A DNA stretch of 64,000 nucleotides, from NCBI GenBank assembly GCA_039545355.1, contig BCJJ01000018.1:744001-808000 (forward strand), written 5' to 3'. The DNA comes from Trichosporon coremiiforme. Taxonomy: Eukaryota > Basidiomycota > Tremellomycetes > Trichosporonales > Trichosporonaceae. Shown piece by piece: positions 53,563 through 63,198 of this stretch. The position numbers and the translations under genes were made by a program. How positions within the stretch are numbered: the stretch's first letter is position 1; each line of letters begins with the position of its first letter. The notes under the pieces were generated by a model. The model searched no databases. It was not told the origin of the DNA and saw nothing but the letters and a program-made list of their open reading frames with translations.

Positions 53563-54336
53563 ATGAACCGCCTCCAGCCGCTCCTCCGTGCGTCGCAGCA
53601 CGCGACGTCGTCGCGCGTGACGCTTGACGCTCTTGCGTCTCTGTCCGCGCGCTCGTTCGCGACGTCCGCGTCTGCCCAGGCGCCGCCCCGCCGCAAGCAA
53701 GTCGAGGTCGAGGTCCCTCCCCTCCGTTGGGCTCCCGAGTCGCCCGAGCCTTACCGCAACTCGAACGGCCTCGCCGACCGCGCCCCGACGCACACCCTCA
53801 CCATCGCCTGTAGCGAGAACAACTGTATCCTTACTTTCACCGACCGCGAAGGTCCTCTCGTCCCCAACACGACTGCTGGACAAGGCAAAAAGTTCAAGGG
53901 CGCCCAGCGAGGAACATATGAGGCCGCGCACCAGGCTACGGTCCGCATGATTGAGCAGATCAAGACTGTCGCGGAGGAGTTCAGGCAACGCCAGGAGAAG
54001 AACCCGGAGGGTGAGTACAGGATGAAAAGACGGCGCAGCTCGGCAGGGCTTTGAAGACGCTCTCGCATTGGCCAGTTGCTTCGCACCCGACCTGCCGAGC
54101 TGAGCCCGTCCGTCGAGCGCGTTGCTTTTCGTTGTGCAACAGCTAACATTGCAGACGTCGAGCGCATGTACATCCGTGTCGCGTTCAAGGGTCTCTGGGG
54201 CTATGGTCGCGACGCTGCCGCGACCGCCATCGGCGGACCTGAGGGCGAGGACATCCGCAACCTCATCACCCGCGTTGAGGACCGCACCCCTATTAAGATT
54301 GGAGGAACTCGTGCGCCCAGGCCCAGGAGGACGTAG
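53563..54336 (+). CDS. mitochondrial small-subunit ribosomal protein uS11m
   Basis: Model: join(53563..54010,54155..54336), 209 aa; 144-nt intron with GTGAGT and GCTAACATTGCAG. The N-terminus is a presequence (MNRLQPLLRASQHATSSR... SARSFATSASAQ). The S11 core includes HTLTIACSENNCILTFTDRE, GPLVPNTTAGQGKKFKGAQR, the YEAAHQATVRMIEQ helix and the C-terminal GGTRAPRPRRT, the hallmark of uS11, which contacts the platform rRNA. The yeast equivalent is Mrps18. The best start is the ATG that begins the presequence; the longer open frame upstream has no ATG before it in a plausible context. Confidence 0.93.
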
Positions 54337-54958
54337 ACGCGTAGAAGTTTAGCAAGGTGAGTTCTGCTGAGCGCTCGCTCGTCGGCGCTTGAAACATTCC
54401 GGACATGGCTGACATCAGATTAACAATTGTATGCATTTGTTCAACGACTCGCAACACTGATCCAGCGCCCCGAACACGATTCTACTGACGCATTCTGTAC
54501 TTTACGACGGTTCCACGGGCCGTTGGCACTTTCGAAGCCCCTCGCTCTGCTTTCCTCCAGGCCGGGGGGTCAAAAAGTCGCCAAAAGAAAGCCAACCCGA
54601 CGCTCCCACAAGATGGGGGCGCGGGTCCTCTTATATTCCTTGATTGTCCAATTTCCACATGACAGCTGAGGTATGCTTAGAGGAGACATCTATAGCTCGA
54701 TACACCATGCATTTCCACTTGTTCTGCACTCATCGTTGCCCGCATGCATGTCGATCTGCCATCGCATCTCTGTAAACAGCTGCACTCGAGATCAAATCCA
54801 GGCACAGGCGGACGGGCAGCCACCGCTGAAACGCCGAAACCCCGGGCCACTGGGACGGCAGGCATTGCACCCTGCCTGCCTGCTCGCGCTGGGTGGTGAG
54901 ACGTACTCAGTGAGCTACGAAGCCTCGACACCGAGCTACGGCACATCACACCACCACC
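54337..54958 (+). other. intergenic upstream of the complex I subunit gene
   Basis: 622 bp, no gene seen; CA-rich just before the ATG at 54959. Confidence 0.5.
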
Positions 54959-55881
54959 ATGCTCCGCTACGCCGCTCGCCCCCTGCGGGCCGCTCGAGGA
55001 TTCTCGACCTCCGCCCCCCGCCGCGGCGGCCACTCCGGCGCCCACGGCTCCGCCGAGCACGACACCGTTGAGAGTGGGTATCAGACGCTCCGAAGACCGA
55101 GGGAACGTCGACGAACACACACGATGGACACGAGATGGGAACACACGCAAGGAGTTGTCTGGGACATGGGGAGCGGGACGTTAGACGACCGACGAAGAGC
55201 TGGAAGTTGGCTCGGAAGGTTGGACAGCCGGAGGAAAGGTGTTCGGACATTTGGTGACAACAACGAACCACATGTCCGATCGGCCGGTTTCCATGAAGTT
55301 GTCGAGCTCGACCGAGCCGCTTTACAGGTCGCGTCCTGGTTCTTGTTGGAGTGCGGTGTATTCCAATCCTGCAGTCGGCGCTGAAACGTCTGTTGTGTCG
55401 TCGATCAGTATCGGAAGCTCGAATTGTGTGTCCGATGAGCTAACCAGCAGACTTCATGAACGCTACCTGGCGCAACACCTTCATCGCTCTTGCCGCCATC
55501 GGACTGGCTATCAAGTTCGCCCCCTCGCCGATTGAGGGTGTCTCGGCTTCGCCTTCGGTCTCGAACGACAACCTCGAGAAGGAGGCTGCGGACAAGAACG
55601 CGCCGTGGCTCACGCGCTGGTACGCGAACAACATGAAGGGTGACGGCAAGCTGTGGGACGAGCGCAACGCCAAGCACCTCGAGCTCACGATGCAGGCCGC
55701 CGACACGCGCCTGCTCTACAACGAGGCTGAGCTCCCCCACGTCTACCGCCTCAAGAACCCGTCGTCTTTCCTCCAGGCCTCGCCGCACTCGATCGGTGTC
55801 GGAACCCAGGCCAACCTTAACGGCACCGTCATCAAGGAGGACGGATCCCCGGACGTCACCCTCAAGTCCGCCAAGAACTAG
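54959..55881 (+). CDS. complex I (NADH:ubiquinone oxidoreductase) accessory subunit, fungal 17.8-kDa type
   Basis: Model: join(54959..55073,55451..55881), 181 aa. Exon 1 encodes a presequence (MLRYAARPLRAARGFSTSAP) and HGSAEHDTVE. A 377-nt intron (GTGGGT donor, GAGCTAACCAGCAG end) joins to NFMNATWRNTFIALAAIGLAIKF, a single inner-membrane span. The matrix or intermembrane part has APWLTRWYANN, LWDERNAKHLELTMQAADTRLLY, VYRLKNPSSFLQASPHSI and GVGTQANLN. The WLTR-W-ERN-H-L-QAA-L spacing resembles the fungal 17.8-kDa accessory subunit. Identification is from this pattern, so moderate. The gene implies that the organism has respiratory complex I. Confidence 0.75.
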
Positions 55882-56600
55882 CACCAACACCCTGCACAGG
55901 ATAGAAAAATGCAAAGCATACAGCAGTACTCGCGGGAGAAATTGACATCTTACTCATGATTCCACTGAGAGCTCACCCAGAGAAGCGATGGGCAATTTGA
56001 AGCCGCTGGGAGTGCACGTCGGCTGTCGGGCAGCCGTGAGTCCTTCCTCTCATCTATTCCCCAGTGCGTCACTATCTTCAGGTCCGCGGGCGGTGTCGCC
56101 GCACAGTGTTTAGGATAAGCGGAGGTCGGCTTAGCAGCGCTTGACATTTGGGCGGAAGGAAGAGTCTCTCTCTGGCTACCAGTCTCTTCGGGGCAACAGC
56201 AACTGCCCACACCGCTGCCCACACCGAGGCCCACAGTGATGCTCAGCCCAGCGCCTGCTCTTCACACACTGAGGCGGCTCTGTCAAAGAAAGGTAGCGGG
56301 GCTGTCAAGCCTTCGCGCAGACTGCGCCGACGCAGCTCGACCTCGCATCCTTACCTCACACAGGGCTGGATCCGAACCTGCTCTCCCCTCGTGACCGCAA
56401 AACCCGATCAAAGTCGACACTCTTGGCTTTGCTCACCCGAGACGGCTGACCGGGAACGCATGCCCCAAAAGTCGGAAGGGAACAAGAACAATGCCACTTG
56501 TCTCAAACGATAGTCCGAAACGAGTCTCGGATATCAGGGCATCTCAAATCGGCGGACAGGCCGTTTAACTCCACAGCCAATTGGTGCAGCGGTTAGTACC
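55882..56600. other. intergenic between the complex I gene and tRNA pair
   Basis: 719 bp. The last ~24 bases (56577-56600) contain GCAGCGGTTAGTACC, which resembles a tRNA D-arm but has no matching downstream half. Nothing else is seen. Confidence 0.5.
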
Positions 56601-56680
56601 ACACTGATGGTGAAACGGTTATCATGCATCTTTCCCATTGGAGCAAGGATGCGTTAGGGGTTCGATTCCCCTTCAGTGTA
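56601..56680 (+). tRNA. tRNA, probably Gly (CCC), with an 8-nt intron (copy 1)
   Basis: Acceptor ACACTGA (56601-56607) pairs with TCAGTGT (56673-56679); discriminator A at 56680. D stem GTGA/TCAT with loop AACGGTTA in canonical register, which sets the anticodon stem CATCT/GGATG (56627-56631 with 56647-56651). The loop TTCCCA then gives anticodon CCC at 56634-56636, intron 56638-56645 and A38. Variable region CGTT; T arm AGGGG-TTCGATT-CCCCT. A one-base shift of the anticodon stem would read TTC (Glu), but that leaves a two-base variable loop. T5 at 56691-56695 terminates it. Confidence 0.75.
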
Positions 56681-56690
56681 AAGCATTAGC

Positions 56691-56695
56691 TTTTT
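56691..56695 (+). terminator. RNA polymerase III T5 terminator of tRNA copy 1
   Basis: TTTTT eleven bases past the tRNA end. Confidence 0.6.
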
Positions 56696-56767
56696 GGCTC
56701 ATGTCCTCGACGCCTCAGCTATCGGACGGGCTTCCTTCCTTAGCGATTGAGTGCACAGACGCCCCCG

Positions 56768-56788
56768 ACGCCCCGGCGGACGGGGCGT
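56768..56788. repeat. 8-bp perfect GC-rich inverted repeat
   Basis: ACGCCCCG (56768-56775), loop GCGGA, then CGGGGCGT (56781-56788). It could form a stable hairpin between the two tRNA copies. Confidence 0.7.
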
Positions 56789-56813
56789 TGTCCTGTTTTA
56801 GTCCTCGTCCGCG

Positions 56814-56891
56814 ACACTGATGGTGAAACGGTTATCATGCATCTTTCCCAAGAGTGAGGATGCGTTAGGGGTTCGATTCCCCTTCAGTGTA
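56814..56891 (+). tRNA. tRNA, probably Gly (CCC), with a 6-nt intron (copy 2)
   Basis: Exon sequence matches copy 1 along its length (acceptor ACACTGA at 56814-56820, anticodon CCC at 56847-56849, T arm and TCAGTGTA end at 56891). Only the intron differs: six bases 56851-56856 instead of eight. The same register ambiguity applies (Gly-CCC preferred, Glu-TTC alternative). T5 at 56895-56899 follows. Confidence 0.75.
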
Positions 56892-56894
56892 TCG

Positions 56895-56899
56895 TTTTT
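56895..56899 (+). terminator. RNA polymerase III T5 terminator of tRNA copy 2
   Basis: TTTTT three bases after the tRNA end. Confidence 0.7.
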
Positions 56900-57088
56900 G
56901 GGGCCTCAGCGCTCTCGAGGCATGGGTGAACGTTTAGGGGCCTCTTACTTGGGGGTTAGTGAAGGAAGGCGCGTCTCGAATGACCTTGTTTTCCTGGAGA
57001 AGCCACTTGAATGAACTTCGTGCGGTGTGTGGATGTCAGCGGAAGTCTGCCTCAGTCTGGGGATGGAATGATTGATGCATCTAAGTGT

Positions 57089-58933
57089 CTAGCAGCAAGA
57101 GCCGGCCTTCGGCGGCCACTTAACCTCCTCGTACATGAGCTCGTCCGGATCTGGGGCAGGTCAGCGCTGTGCCGCAAGTATTACTCACAAAGCTTGCCGG
57201 GGTTCATAATGCCCAACGGGTCGACAGAGTTCTTGATGCGGAGCATGAGGTCGAGAGTGCCGTCGCCAAGCTCGTCGCGGAGGTACTTCTTCTTGGTCAT
57301 GCCCACACCGTGCTCGCCAGTACACGTTCCGTCGAGCTCCTGGGCCTTCTTGATGATGCCGCCCACGACCTTGCTCATCATAGGCACCTCATCGAGACCC
57401 CTCATAATGATGGTCGCGTGGAAGTTGCCATCGCCGACGTGACCGAGGACGGGCGCGTAGATGCCGAACTCCTTGAACTTGGCCTGGGAATCGGCGACAA
57501 GCTCGGGCAGCGCCGAGATCGGTACGCACACGTCGTTGCCGTAAAGCATGGGGGTCTCGTAGCCCGAGTGACCGAGGGCGGCAAAGAGCGCACCCTTGCG
57601 CGCGGCCCAAATCGCATCGCTCTCCTTGTCATCCGCGGCGAAGTGGATGTTGCCACCGCCGTGCTGGCCAGCCAGCTTTTGCACCGTCTGCGCGCTGTTC
57701 TCGAGCACGGTCGGGTTGCCCTGGAACTTGAAGAAGATCGAGTCCTTCTCCGGCAGGTTGTTCGGCATGATGCCCGAGTGGTTGAGAGCAGCAACACTGA
57801 GGGCGTCGAGCAGCTCGACGCACTGCACCTGCACGCCGTCGTTGAGGATATCCACGACAGCGTCAACGGCAGCCCTCACACTCGGGAAGGACACGACACC
57901 GACGCGCGTAGGCAGCAGAGGCGCAAGGCGCACGGTGACCTCCGTGATGATGCCGAGCGTTCCCTCGGCGCCGACGAAGAGCTTGGTCATGTCCGGTCCA
58001 GCGGAGGACTTGCGGCTCCTCTGCCTCGTCTTCAGCACCGTTCCGTCCGGGAGAACTGCAGTCACATTGAGGAACCACTCGCCGCGGGCCGTTCCGTAGC
58101 GCACGGAGTTGGTGCCAGAGCATCCCGTTCCGATCATGCCACCGATGGTCGCGTCCGGCCCTGGGTCGAGCGGGAGGAAGAGCGGAATGCCCTTCTGGGC
58201 CAGCTCGGCATTCAGCGTCTCGTAGCCCAGTCCAGCCTGCACGACCGCGTCGCCGTCTTGCGGGTGCAGCGCCAGGATGCGGTTCATCTTCGTCATGTTC
58301 ACGCAGATGCCTCCGTACGGCTGGAAGTGTCAGCTACGTCGCCGCCGCAGGTCTGCAGCATTGAATAACACTCACAGCACTGAACTGTCCCTCCAGTCCT
58401 GTACCGCTGCCATACGGCACAACAGGCACGCGGTACTTGGTCGCAATCTTCATGATCTTAACCACGTCCTCCGTTGTCTCGGGATACACGACGGCGCTCG
58501 GCGGCAGAGCGATACCGTACGTCCAGGCGGAGCCACCGTGATGCGCGAGATCCTCCTCATCCGTCGTAATGTGGTCGTCGTCAAAGAGCCCCTTCAGCTC
58601 GCCCACAGCAGCGGCGTAGTCCTCAGGCGAGCCGAATCGGTGTCGCAGCTCCGGGTTCGGGTCGAAGGCGGGATTGACGCTGCCCGAAGGAACCGGGGCA
58701 GCAGCGGGCGTGATGGGAGCCGCGGCAGGCTTAGCGTCAATGTTGGCCTGCTCCCTCCGTCCGAGGGCGTAAGCGCCAAGGCCGACAGCAGCAACGCCGA
58801 GAACGGCGGGCACGACACGCCCAGCGGAAGAACCGGAGCCGGAGCCGGCGGAACTCGGCCCGGTCGAAGCATACCGTTGGGCGATCTGGCGCTGGCGCAG
58901 CGAGCGCGCCGCCTGTCGTCGCAAGTGAAACAT
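57089..58933 (-). CDS. DLD1: D-lactate dehydrogenase (cytochrome), mitochondrial
   Basis: Model: complement(join(57089..57150,57189..58320,58376..58933)), 583 aa (yeast Dld1 is 587). A presequence (MFHLRRQAARSLRQRQIAQR) and one TM (VVPAVLGVAAVGLGAYAL) place it in the mitochondrial inner membrane. The FAD-binding domain has VVPYGSGTGLEGQFSA-PYGG across the first splice, PDATIGGMIGTGCSGTNSVRYG and GAEGTLGIITEVTVRLAP. The C-terminal FAD-oxidase domain has GHVGDGNFHATIIM and TCTGEHGVGMTKKKYL. The last exon, 62 nt, replaces an apparent early stop after PGKLCE with the family ending PGKLYPDELMYEEVKW. It oxidises D-lactate to pyruvate, passing electrons to cytochrome c. Confidence 0.95.
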
Positions 58934-59492
58934 GGTGTGTGTTGTAGTTGCAAGAGCGCGAGGATCGCCGAAGAGGTGGGCACACGACTTGCAGCCATTG
59001 TCGCCCGCCGGGGCCGGCCGAGGAGATCTCTGGACGCCGCGATGCCGGTCTTCCGGCCCGGGATTTCCATGTCGTATCGTCGGTTAATTTAGATTACAGC
59101 CAACCGCTTCTTTTTTCCGCACAGAGCTCGCACCTCTTCAGCTCGTAATTAGCCACTCGCAGCACGCCACTCGCAACGCTCCTGCAGATCTTGACTTGAT
59201 AAGAGAGGCGAGTGCATGCACAGATGGACAACGATGGAAACTGAACAGAAAGGGGTATTAACATTTATACTGCAGAACTGTCGGTTGTTTTTACTACTAC
59301 TACTGGTCACACACTGCAAGCGACAGTGACAGGATCTATAAGAAGACCCCTCTCCGGGTGAGGCTCTCGGGCCTCCCGAAATCACGAAAAGTTCACACGC
59401 GCACGTAAAAAGTAAGAAAGGAAGAGAGGAGAGTCAACACCCGAAATAGCTTGAGGACATAGGTTGGTTTTTATATTGTTCGAACAGGATGT
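58934..59492 (-). other. intergenic between DLD and the HMG-box gene
   Basis: 559 bp: promoter of the minus-strand DLD gene and 3' flank of the HMG-box gene is on its far side. No gene is seen. Confidence 0.45.
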
Positions 59493-60625
59493 TTACTCCT
59501 TGTTCTTCTTCTTCTTGCCGCTCTTGTCGACGGGGGTGGACTCGTCCTTCGACTTGCGCTTCTTGTCCTTCTTCGTCGACTGAGGGGTGGAGGGGAGAAC
59601 GGGGGTCGCAACGGTGGGGAGGAGCTTGGCAGTGGCTCCGGCCTGGGATGGTTAGCAACTGTGCTTTGCGACACAACCGGAAACAGCAAGGCGTGCCCAA
59701 AAATGAATTGGCACTCACAGCCCCGTCATCGGACGAGTCATCGTCTGAGGATGAATCGTCGCTAACAACGTCGCTAACTACCGCTCCAAGAGTAGCAGGG
59801 GCATTCTGACGGTTAGTTCCGAGAACGGCTCACCAGGGCAATATCGCCAATATCACCCGCGGCGCTCACCCCCTTGTACGCTTCTTCAGCCACACGGTAC
59901 TGGGTGGTGGCCTCGTTGTACGCGTCCTCGTAGACCTGTGGAGTCAGCTACGCACGAAAGGAGAAAGACTCACCTTACGAGCGGGCTCATCAAGGTCCTT
60001 CCAGCGGTTGGCAATCACACTGAGAACCTCCTTGTAGGGCATGCCAGGGTGGGCCTGGCGGATCTCCTCACGGATGTCGTTCTGGAAGAGCAGGTAGGCG
60101 GAAGGAGGGCGCTTGGGGGCGTTGGGGTCCTTGGGCTTCTTCTCCTTCTGCTTGCGAGTCTTCTTGCCAACCATGGCGGCGGCGGCAAGAACCTCGGCGG
60201 CACCCATGGCACCACCCTCAACGGCAGCGAGGGCGGCAGAGGTGGTCAGGGTGGAGGGACAGAGGCGTGCGTACTCCTCGATGATCGCAACGCAGCGGGT
60301 CATGGAGTTGGCGATGTCCTTGAAGGAGGCAATCATCTGGGGAGGGTGTCAGCATGCATGCTTTTGGTAGAAAGCGACGTGTTGATCGGTGGTGGGGAAT
60401 CGAGGAATGCGACTGGTGACGAACGCCGTTGTTTGGTTCCTGCCGCCACATAGAGCCAGAGCCCAGCCTCCCTGGGTGGGAAAAGCCTTGACCTGATTGA
60501 CCAAAGCTGCGAAGCCTGATATGTGGTACGCGACTGGAGGCTGGGGAGTGGAAGGTTCGTGGTCTGAATGGACTTACCTCCTGGCGCTTGGCCTCCATCT
60601 CTTCGTAAGTAGCCATGGCAGCCAT
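59493..60625 (-). CDS. HMG-box chromatin protein (NHP6/HMGB-like)
   Basis: Model: complement(join(59493..59642,59719..59805,59870..59935,59974..60336,60578..60625)), 237 aa; four introns (76, 64, 38, 241 nt), all phase 0. Order: short helical start (MAAMATYEEMEAKRQE), an N-terminal helical region (MIASFKDIANSMTRCVAIIE), a basic linker (KKTRKQKEKKPKDPN), then one HMG box at about 75-145 with APKRPPSAYLLFQNDIREEI and VLSVIANRWKDLDEPARKVY. An acidic Ser/Asp segment (SDDSSSDDDSSDDG) and a Lys-rich tail (KKDKKRKSKDES...KSGKKKKNKE) follow. HMG boxes bend DNA without strong sequence preference and act in chromatin remodelling and transcription. The extra N-terminal helical region and acidic-plus-basic tail go beyond the minimal yeast Nhp6. 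Confidence 0.92.
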
Positions 60626-61703
60626 GTTGTTGCTGTCGGTGGTATGTCGGTAGAGTCGTGAGGCACCATGGTGGACGGCAGCGCGGAGTGGATAGAGACA
60701 ACGCGAAATGAGAGTTGGGAGATGTGAGAAAAACGAGTGACACAATGGGGCGATGGCGTAGAGCAGGGGGACGATTGTCAGCGCGATTGAACCAGCGTCT
60801 GCGACGGAGAGCTCACAGTTTGAAGTCGAAGTTGGCGTCTATCTTGAAGGTGCTCCGTGGGCAAAGAGGATGTGGATGGCTAATAGGATGTACTAAAGAT
60901 GTTGTACACGGGTGGTGGTAATGGATGGATTACTAACAAAGATGGGGGGGAATCAGTAGGAGTAACGACGGGTCTTAAGAGGGCGTAGTTGGGGGGCCGC
61001 AATCGATTTGAGCATTTTTCAGCAGCGCCCTCGCGACGGGACCATATCGATTAACAAACACTATTTTCGATTTGCCCCCGCTTATGTTTCGGTATTTGAT
61101 CGACTAACGACTGGCCACTTGCCCAAACCGGCACCCGGCGCACCGTAACCCAGATGGCCAGACCCCTTTGGAACCCCCGCGACGCACCTAAATACAACTT
61201 ATTTGGGCGTTCGCAATTCCATTTGTCGTAATATTTGAAATACATGCAGATCCAGCTGCGCCTAACCTCGTAAGCTATGCCGCAATTGGTCCCGCTAATC
61301 TCTCCTTAATCCCCTGCCCCTATACCCCTTGTGCTTCTCGCTGGGTCAAGCGCGTGTGCCTTTGGCGTCGCGCGGATCCTAAACGCTGCCGCCGTGAGAG
61401 ACCACCCCAGAACGCATGACCCTGCCTGCCCGCCGCTGATTGTGTCAACAAACCACAGCAGCCAAACCCATCCCACTGCAGCCGGCTCTGCAACTACCGT
61501 ATACTCACCCTTGTTCTCTTCGTCTGCTCATCGCTGCTCCTGTCACTCCCTTTTCTTCTTCTCTTGTCGTCGCCAGCGTTAAACTCGCCCTCGGCTCGTT
61601 TCTGTTCAGTGTTAGCTTTTCCGTGCAGAAGTACAAACATCCCGACAACCTTATCGTCCCTCATCGCCTTGGCAGTAACACATCGTCGCCCATCTCATCA
61701 ACC
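60626..61703. other. divergent intergenic between HMG-box and Rho genes
   Basis: 1.08 kb with two divergent promoters. The stretch 61490-61690 is pyrimidine-rich and probably the Rho leader. No gene is seen. Confidence 0.5.
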
Positions 61704-62588
61704 ATGTCGGTGAGTACTGATGATAGACCCGGTCGACATTGACTGACCTGTGTAGCTTGATGGTCCCCGCCGTCCGGATCTGAAGAAGAAGTTGGTTGTC
61801 GTCGGAGACGGAGGTGCGTTCTGAACACCAGTTCTTCACGGAACAGAAGCGTGACGTTGGAACTTCAGCGTGACATTTCCGGACTTTGTTGTCGGCGAAG
61901 GTTACAATGCAGCAGGCACTAACATTACACAGGCTGTGGAAAGACATGTCTGCTCACTGTGTATGCGGAGAACCGCTTCCCGGAGGTGTGTACGGTGCCA
62001 ACCACGGGATGTCAGCTGACAGTTCCAGACCTACGTCCCGACTGTGTTTGAGAACCTGATCACCACGATCCCGAACCCCCTTGACCCGAGCAAGTCGATT
62101 GAGCTTGCTCTCTGGGACACTGCCGGACAGGAGGACTTTGACCGACTGCGGCCGCTGAGCTACAACGACACAGACGTGATTCTCGTTGTTTTCGCCTGCA
62201 ACCACCGCCCATCGCTGGAGAATGTCTACGACAAGGTGGGTTCCCTGCTTTCGCTGTCGCTAACAAAGCTCAGTGGTATCCGGAGATGTCACATTTCTGC
62301 GAAGACGTCCCTCTCGTACTCGTTTGTACCAAGACCGATCTGCGCCGGGACCAGACAACACTGCAGCTGATGGGTGCGCAAGGCACGAAGCCCATCACGC
62401 CAGAAGAGGGCGAGAAGGTCGCCAGGGAAATCGGGGCGAAGCGCTACATGGAGTGCAGTGCCAAGGAGGGAACGGGCGTGCGCGAGGTGTTCGATGCTGC
62501 GATCCGGGAGTCGCTGAAAAAGGGAGGGATGCAGGGAGTCACGCGCAACATTGTCAAGAAGAGCGGCAAGAAGTGCGTCGTGTTATAG
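61704..62588 (+). CDS. Rho-family small GTPase, Rho4-like
   Basis: Model: join(61704..61709,61757..61814,61933..61985,62029..62235,62274..62588), 212 aa; exon 1 codes only MS. Motifs: P-loop GDGGCGKT (19-26), switch I YVPTVFEN, switch [25 protein letters not shown] (the TKxD specificity motif of Rho proteins), ECSAKEG and a C-terminal CVVL CAAX box preceded by KKSGKK, predicting geranylgeranylation and membrane attachment. The Rho insert region is present ([23 protein letters not shown]). [17 protein letters not shown] and the [12 protein letters not shown] insertion between beta strands point to Rho4 rather than Rho1 or Cdc42. Rho4-type GTPases control actin, septation and wall glucan secretion. 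It should be catalytically competent. Confidence 0.92.
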
Positions 62589-63198
62589 GCACCGCTCTTT
62601 GACTGGTAGCCCCAGTCATCGCCATTCACGGCCTATTCCACCCCGCCTTCGGGACCGCTCGGAGAAGCCTGCATCACAAGTGCAGGTCGGCTACATACCC
62701 CTCCCTCGGACACGCCTACGAAAACAACCAGGTTGTTGTTTATTTAGCATTAGAGAAAGTACCTGCATGAGTTTATATTGCATACGTTGTGGCCTGTAAA
62801 GTCGCAACGAAGAACGCAACACCTATCCCGAACACTAACAGTTCCCATCGTTCCCAACCAAATGTGCATAGCGGCCAGCTGTCAGGCACCCACCCTACGA
62901 CGCGAACGCGAAGGTCAAAACAAACTGACACGAGCTACAGTTACGGCATACCCCGCCTGGAGGATCAGGCACGCACCCTTTGTGTCACGTGACGCAATCG
63001 GAAGCTGCCGAGCGGTTTCGTCACTTCTGTCGAGATTTCTGTGGCTGCCTGGTCCGGCGGAGGTCGAGACAGTGCGGCGAGGCGCAGGGCTTGGCTGGGA
63101 GCACAAGACGCCGCCTCCGACTTGACTTCAACTCACACTCACCTCGTCTGTACGCTCTCGACCCGTCTTCGGCCAAGAAGCTCTCCAGCTGAAATACA
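62589..63198 (+). other. intergenic, 5' flank of prohibitin-2
   Basis: 610 bp, no gene seen. Confidence 0.5.

Noticed and set aside
56601..56891. tRNA-Glu(TTC) reading of the tRNA pair
   Set aside because: It needs a one-base shift of the anticodon stem that leaves a two-base variable loop; the canonical D-arm register favours CCC. Kept as an alternative, not excluded.
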